Positions 15,929-18,480 of a stretch of 18,480 nucleotides of DNA are shown here, one piece after another. The stretch comes from an uncultured Eubacterium sp. (lineage in GTDB: Bacteria; Bacillota; Clostridia; Lachnospirales; Lachnospiraceae): the NCBI GenBank assembly GCA_900550135.1, contig URQO01000037.1, forward strand, positions 1-18,480, given 5' to 3'. Position 1 is the stretch's first letter. Each line of letters starts with the position of its first letter. Both the position numbers and the translations under genes were made by a program. The notes below the pieces were generated by a model. It ran no database searches. It was not told the DNA's origin and worked only from the letters and a program-made list of their open reading frames with translations.

Positions 15929-16216
15929 ATGACTTATCTTTTATATATTTTTACTTTTACTTATTCTGTATTTCCTTCATTAATACTTGAAAGAGACAGT
16001 GTGATTTTAAGCGTTCCTTCTTATGAACCTTCAGGAAAAGAAAACTTAAAAGAAATCTTGATTACCAATTCTCATAAGTGGAACGATAAAAAAATCAAGT
16101 CGTTAAATCTTCCTGACAATGTATTGATTGCGTTAATCAAACGTGGTCCTGATAATCTGATTCCTGATGGAAATACCAGATTATTGTCAGGTGATAGAGT
16201 TGTATTGTTTAAATAA
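15929..16216 (+). pseudogene. 3' remnant of a cation:proton antiporter (RCK_C domain)
   Basis: The 95-codon frame ends in a recognisable TrkA-C/RCK_C regulatory domain: the block KIKSLNLPDNVLIALIKRG, then IPDGNTRLLSGDRVVLFK. That is the usual C-terminus of K+/H+ (CvrA/NhaP2-type) or similar antiporters. The transport domain of about 400 residues is absent, and only about 40 uncertain residues precede RCK_C. There is no Shine-Dalgarno before the first ATG (CACAA-ATG), and the frame begins 7 bases from the divergent GTPase promoter. This looks like a 5' deletion whose junction lies at 15880-15930. The alternative, a functional stand-alone RCK_C peptide, is less likely without a ribosome site. 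Confidence 0.6.
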
Positions 16217-16222
16217 GTATAT

Positions 16223-16247
16223 AAAAAGAGACACCCGAAGATGCCTC
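16223..16247 (-). terminator. UUCG-loop terminator of the NifU-like/GGGtGRT operon
   Basis: On the minus strand GAGGCATC pairs with GGTGTCTC around a TTCG tetraloop closed by C-G (16228-16247). TTTTT follows (complement of 16223-16227). Two pairs are G-U. A small perfect stem TAAGGA/TCCTTA (16256-16270) lies between it and the GGGtGRT stop. Confidence 0.85.
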
Positions 16248-16288
16248 TAATTACATAAGGAAAATCCTTAAATTATGGTTTAATTTAA

Positions 16289-17299
16289 TTAAAATTTACC
16301 TTCATCAGCAGCCTGCTGTACGCTTACAGCAACAGCAACTGTCATACCAACCATAGGGTTGTTTCCTGCACCGATAAGACCCATCATTTCAACGTGAGCT
16401 GGAACTGATGATGAACCTGCGAACTGTGCATCTGAATGCATACGTCCTAAAGTATCTGTCATACCATATGAAGCAGGACCTGCAGCCATGTTATCTGGAT
16501 GAAGTGTACGTCCTGTACCACCACCTGATGCTACTGAGAAGTACTTCTTGCCCTGTTCGATACATTCCTTCTTGTATGTACCTGCAACCGGATGCTGGAA
16601 TCTTGTTGGGTTTGTTGAGTTACCTGTAATAGATACACCAACGTTTTCATGATGCATGATTGCAACACCTTCCTGAACATCGTCAGCACCGTAGCACTTA
16701 ACTGTTGCACGAAGTCCATCTGAATATGGCTTTTCGTATACAACGTTTAATTTTGCTGCTTTGTAGTCATATTTTGTTTCAACATATGTGAAACCGTTAA
16801 TTCTTGAGATAATCTGTGCAGCATCTTTTCCAAGACCGTTTAAGATAACTCTTAAAGGTTTCTTACGTACTTTGTTTGCCTTTTCAGCAATACCGATAGC
16901 ACCTTCAGCTGCAGCGAATGATTCGTGTCCTGCAAGGAATGCGAAACATTCTGTTTCTTCTTCAAGTAACATCTTTCCAAGGTTACCATGTCCTAAACCT
17001 ACTTTTCTGTGGTCAGCAACAGAACCTGAAATACAGAAAGCCTGAAGACCTTCACCGATTGCAGCAGCAGCGTCAGCAGCTCTTCTACAACCTTTTTTAA
17101 TAGCGATAGCTGCACCTACTGTGTAAGCCCAGCATGCATTTTCAAAACAAATTGGCTGAATACCTTTAATCATATCATATACGTTAAGTCCAGCGTCCTT
17201 TGTAATCTTTTCAGCTTCTTCAATTGAAGCAATACCATAACTATTTAAAACAGAATTAATCTGATCAATTCTTCTTTCATATGATTCAAATAATGCCAT
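16289..17299 (-). CDS. GGGtGRT family protein
   Basis: The 336-residue protein carries the family signature SGGGTGRTLHPDNMAAGP (about 258-275) and further conserved blocks: ENACWAYTVGAAIAIKKG near 53, the Gly/His-rich DHRKVGLGHGNLGKMLLEEE near 95-115, and HHENVGVSITGNSTNPTRF near 216. The C-terminus is Gly/Ala/Met-rich (MMGLIGAGNNPMVGMTVAVA). There is no signal peptide, so it is cytoplasmic. The family is widespread in anaerobic Firmicutes but, to my knowledge, has no established biochemical role. It lies 12 nt behind a NifU-like iron-sulfur scaffold and shares its operon and terminator, which suggests a joint role in building or using a metal cluster (inference). GGAGG lies 8 nt before the ATG. 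Confidence 0.9.
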   Translation of the reverse strand: MALFESYERRIDQINSVLNSYGIASIEEAEKITKDAGLNVYDMIKGIQPICFENACWAYTVGAAIAIKKGCRRAADAAAAIGEGLQAFCISGSVADHRKVGLGHGNLGKMLLEEETECFAFLAGHESFAAAEGAIGIAEKANKVRKKPLRVILNGLGKDAAQIISRINGFTYVETKYDYKAAKLNVVYEKPYSDGLRATVKCYGADDVQEGVAIMHHENVGVSITGNSTNPTRFQHPVAGTYKKECIEQGKKYFSVASGGGTGRTLHPDNMAAGPASYGMTDTLGRMHSDAQFAGSSSVPAHVEMMGLIGAGNNPMVGMTVAVAVSVQQAADEGKF

Positions 17300-17311
17300 T
17301 GTTGTTACCTC

Positions 17312-18004
17312 CTATTCCTTTCTTGGGTCGATAATCTTAACAGCGTCATCAACACGACCATACTGACCTTTTGCCTTTTCCCAAGCTGTTGTAGGATCAT
17401 CACCATTTTTGATAAAGTCTGTCATCTTTCCTAAGCTAACAAACTGGTAACCAATAACTTCATTATCAGCATCAAGAGCGATACCTGTAACATAACCTTC
17501 TGCCATTTCAAGATATCTAACACCTTTTGCTTTTGTAGCATACATTGTACCAACCTGTGAGCGAAGACCTTTTCCTAAATCTTCAAGTCCGGCACCTACT
17601 ACTAAACCATCATCTGAGAATGCACTCTGTGTTCTACCATAAACAATCTGTAAGAATAATTCTCTCATAGCTGTGTTGATAGCATCACAAACTAAGTCAG
17701 TATTTAAAGCTTCAAGAATAGTCTTTCCCTGAAGAATTTCAGCTGCCATAGCTGCTGAATGTGTCATACCTGAACAACCAATTGTTTCGATTAATGCTTC
17801 TTCAATGATACCTTCTTTAACATTTAATGTAAGCTTGCAGGCACCCTGCTGTGGAGCACACCAGCCAACACCATGTGTAAAACCTGAAATATCTTTGATT
17901 TCTTTTGAATAAACCCACTTACCTTCTTCTGGGATTGGAGCAGGTTCATGCTTTGCACCCTTAGCTACTGGGCACATCATTTCAACTTCTTTTGAATAAA
18001 TCAT
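17312..18004 (-). CDS. NifU-like iron-sulfur cluster assembly scaffold protein
   Basis: Predicted cytoplasmic scaffold of 230 residues related to the NifU/IscU N-terminal domain. Candidate cluster ligands are C49 and C56 (VGWCAPQQGACKL), C77 in the NifU-like block IGCSGMTHSAAMAAEILQGKT, and C106 (DLVCDAIN); C11 is an extra. The C-terminal half (GLEDLGKGLRSQVGTMYATKAKG, ending IIDPRKE) is particular to the version paired with GGGtGRT. I chose the ATG at 18002-18004 (MIYSKEVE), preceded by AAAGGAG at 11 nt. The frame stays open to 18058, but that extension would cover the ribosome site and enter the leader stem. It is followed after 12 nt by the GGGtGRT gene. The target apoprotein is unknown. 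Confidence 0.88.
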   Translation of the reverse strand: MIYSKEVEMMCPVAKGAKHEPAPIPEEGKWVYSKEIKDISGFTHGVGWCAPQQGACKLTLNVKEGIIEEALIETIGCSGMTHSAAMAAEILQGKTILEALNTDLVCDAINTAMRELFLQIVYGRTQSAFSDDGLVVGAGLEDLGKGLRSQVGTMYATKAKGVRYLEMAEGYVTGIALDADNEVIGYQFVSLGKMTDFIKNGDDPTTAWEKAKGQYGRVDDAVKIIDPRKE

Positions 18005-18057
18005 TTGAATAAATACTCCTTTCGAAATATATGTAATAAAAATTGCTTCTAACCGCA

Positions 18058-18100
18058 ACTATGGACTATTTTCTCATAAAATGACAAAATAGTCCATAGT
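18058..18100 (-). promoter_or_regulatory. Near-perfect 43-nt stem-loop in the NifU-like/GGGtGRT leader
   Basis: ACTATGGACTATTTT (18058-18072) pairs perfectly with AAAATAGTCCATAGT (18086-18100). After one C-C mismatch (G-G on the minus strand) the stem resumes as TCAT/ATGA around a 3-nt loop. It lies between the predicted transcription start (near 18113) and the ribosome site (18016-18021). No U-run follows on the minus strand, so it is not a simple terminator. Candidate roles are a protein-binding operator or an mRNA leader structure. Confidence 0.7.
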
Positions 18101-18119
18101 AAAACAAAATTTTTATTTA

Positions 18120-18148
18120 ATTATAAGGTAATTTTTTTAATTTTTGAA
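18120..18148 (-). promoter_or_regulatory. Probable promoter of the NifU-like/GGGtGRT operon
   Basis: On the minus strand TTCAAA (18143-18148, 4 of 6 to consensus) is followed after 17 nt by a perfect TATAAT (18120-18125). The predicted leader is about 109 nt and contains the stem-loop at 18058-18100. Between here and the asd stop only a weak A/T-rich hairpin (AAAAAAG/CTTTTTT, about 18146-18168) is seen, so some read-through from asd is possible. Confidence 0.5.
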
Positions 18149-18261
18149 AAAAGACCATACACTTTTTTATTATTATTCATTACCAGATACATATTTAAAG
18201 TAATGCTCTTTTAATATTATATAATGTTTTAGTAAATAATTTTCATTAATGTATGATTATA

Positions 18262-18480
18262 TTATTTTGCTTCGATATATCCCTTTGCAACAAGAAGTTC
18301 AGCTGATAATACAGCTCCACCTGCAGCACCTCTTAATGTGTTGTGTGATAATCCTACAAACTTGTAATCATATACTGTATCTTCTCTTAAACGTCCAACA
18401 GATACTCCCATTCCGTTTTCAAAGTTTACATCTAATGAAACCTGTGGTCTGTTGTCTTCTTCTAAGTACTGGATGAACTG
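18262..18480 (-). CDS. asd: Aspartate-semialdehyde dehydrogenase, 3' end (partial)
   Basis: The last 72 codons of a minus-strand gene whose start lies beyond the right edge. The reading includes NRPQVSLDVNFENGMGVSVG, then GRLRE, YDYKFVGLSHNTLRGAAGGAV, and ends ELLVAKGYIEAK. The VGLSHNTLRGAAGG block and the GYI-type end match the C-terminus of the aspartate-semialdehyde dehydrogenases found in archaea, fungi and many clostridia. The enzyme reduces aspartyl phosphate to aspartate semialdehyde with NADPH, feeding lysine, threonine, methionine and dihydrodipicolinate. The catalytic Cys and NADP-binding regions are outside the window. Its product is upstream of the substrate of DpaAB, but the genes are not in one operon here. 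Confidence 0.88.
   Translation of the reverse strand, partial: QFIQYLEEDNRPQVSLDVNFENGMGVSVGRLREDTVYDYKFVGLSHNTLRGAAGGAVLSAELLVAKGYIEAK

Noticed and set aside
18005..18058. Longer N-terminus for the NifU-like protein
   Set aside because: The extension translates the Shine-Dalgarno and the edge of the leader stem, and lacks its own ribosome site; MIYSKEVE is the sensible start.
18058..18100. Terminator of asd
   Set aside because: No U-run follows on the minus strand, and it lies about 160 nt past the stop and after a probable promoter.
1..18480. tRNA or rRNA genes
   Set aside because: No cloverleaf-like sequence or rRNA-like G/C-rich segment was recognised by eye on either strand.

Overview
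The window is low-GC DNA with Firmicutes features: AGGAGG-like ribosome binding sites, sigma-A promoters, A/T-rich intergenic spaces with U-tailed hairpins, and dipicolinate synthase genes that imply endospore formation. The protein styles point to a gut or rumen Lachnospiraceae-type clostridium: Thr/Glu linkers in a secreted glycanase, BspA-like leucine-rich-repeat surface proteins ending in a Lys-rich FN3-like domain, and the GGGtGRT/NifU-like gene pair. The species cannot be named from this sequence alone.

Layout, left to right. (1) 1-2047: glutaminyl-tRNA synthetase (minus), with its own promoter and terminator. (2) 1984-3209: a secreted 3D-domain protein (minus) with a near-perfect sigma-A promoter and a match to the WalR (YycF) operator, preceded by a 100-residue orphan. 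(3) 3482-8260: a 1573-residue secreted multimodular GH81 endo-beta-1,3-glucanase (minus). (4) 8376-11764: a plus-strand operon dpaA-dpaB-asnB. DpaAB makes dipicolinic acid for spores, and the third gene is an asparagine synthetase. The operon ends in a 68-bp palindromic element. (5) 11697-13247: a small unstable-looking island between two near-identical direct copies of that element. It holds one LRR surface protein gene and the decayed tail of another. (6) 13266-15875: a translational GTPase of the TetM/EF-G type fused at its C-terminus to a YacP/Rae1-type NYN ribonuclease domain. (7) 15929-16216: a fragment keeping only the RCK_C domain of a cation antiporter. (8) 16223-18148: the operon for a NifU-like iron-sulfur scaffold and the GGGtGRT protein, with a 43-nt, nearly perfect stem-loop in its leader. 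(9) 18262-18480: the 3' end of aspartate-semialdehyde dehydrogenase (asd).

The strongest candidate for a poorly described system is the GTPase-nuclease fusion. A ribosome-binding GTPase of the EF-G/TetM class is joined to a domain whose stand-alone relative, Rae1, cuts mRNA in the ribosomal A site. Its domain IV loop lacks the TetM tetracycline-displacing residues, so it is more likely a ribosome-rescue or mRNA-surveillance factor than a resistance protein. Secondary candidates are the leader stem-loop of the NifU-like/GGGtGRT operon, the duplicated 68-bp element, the WalR box before the 3D-domain gene, and asnB within the dipicolinate operon.
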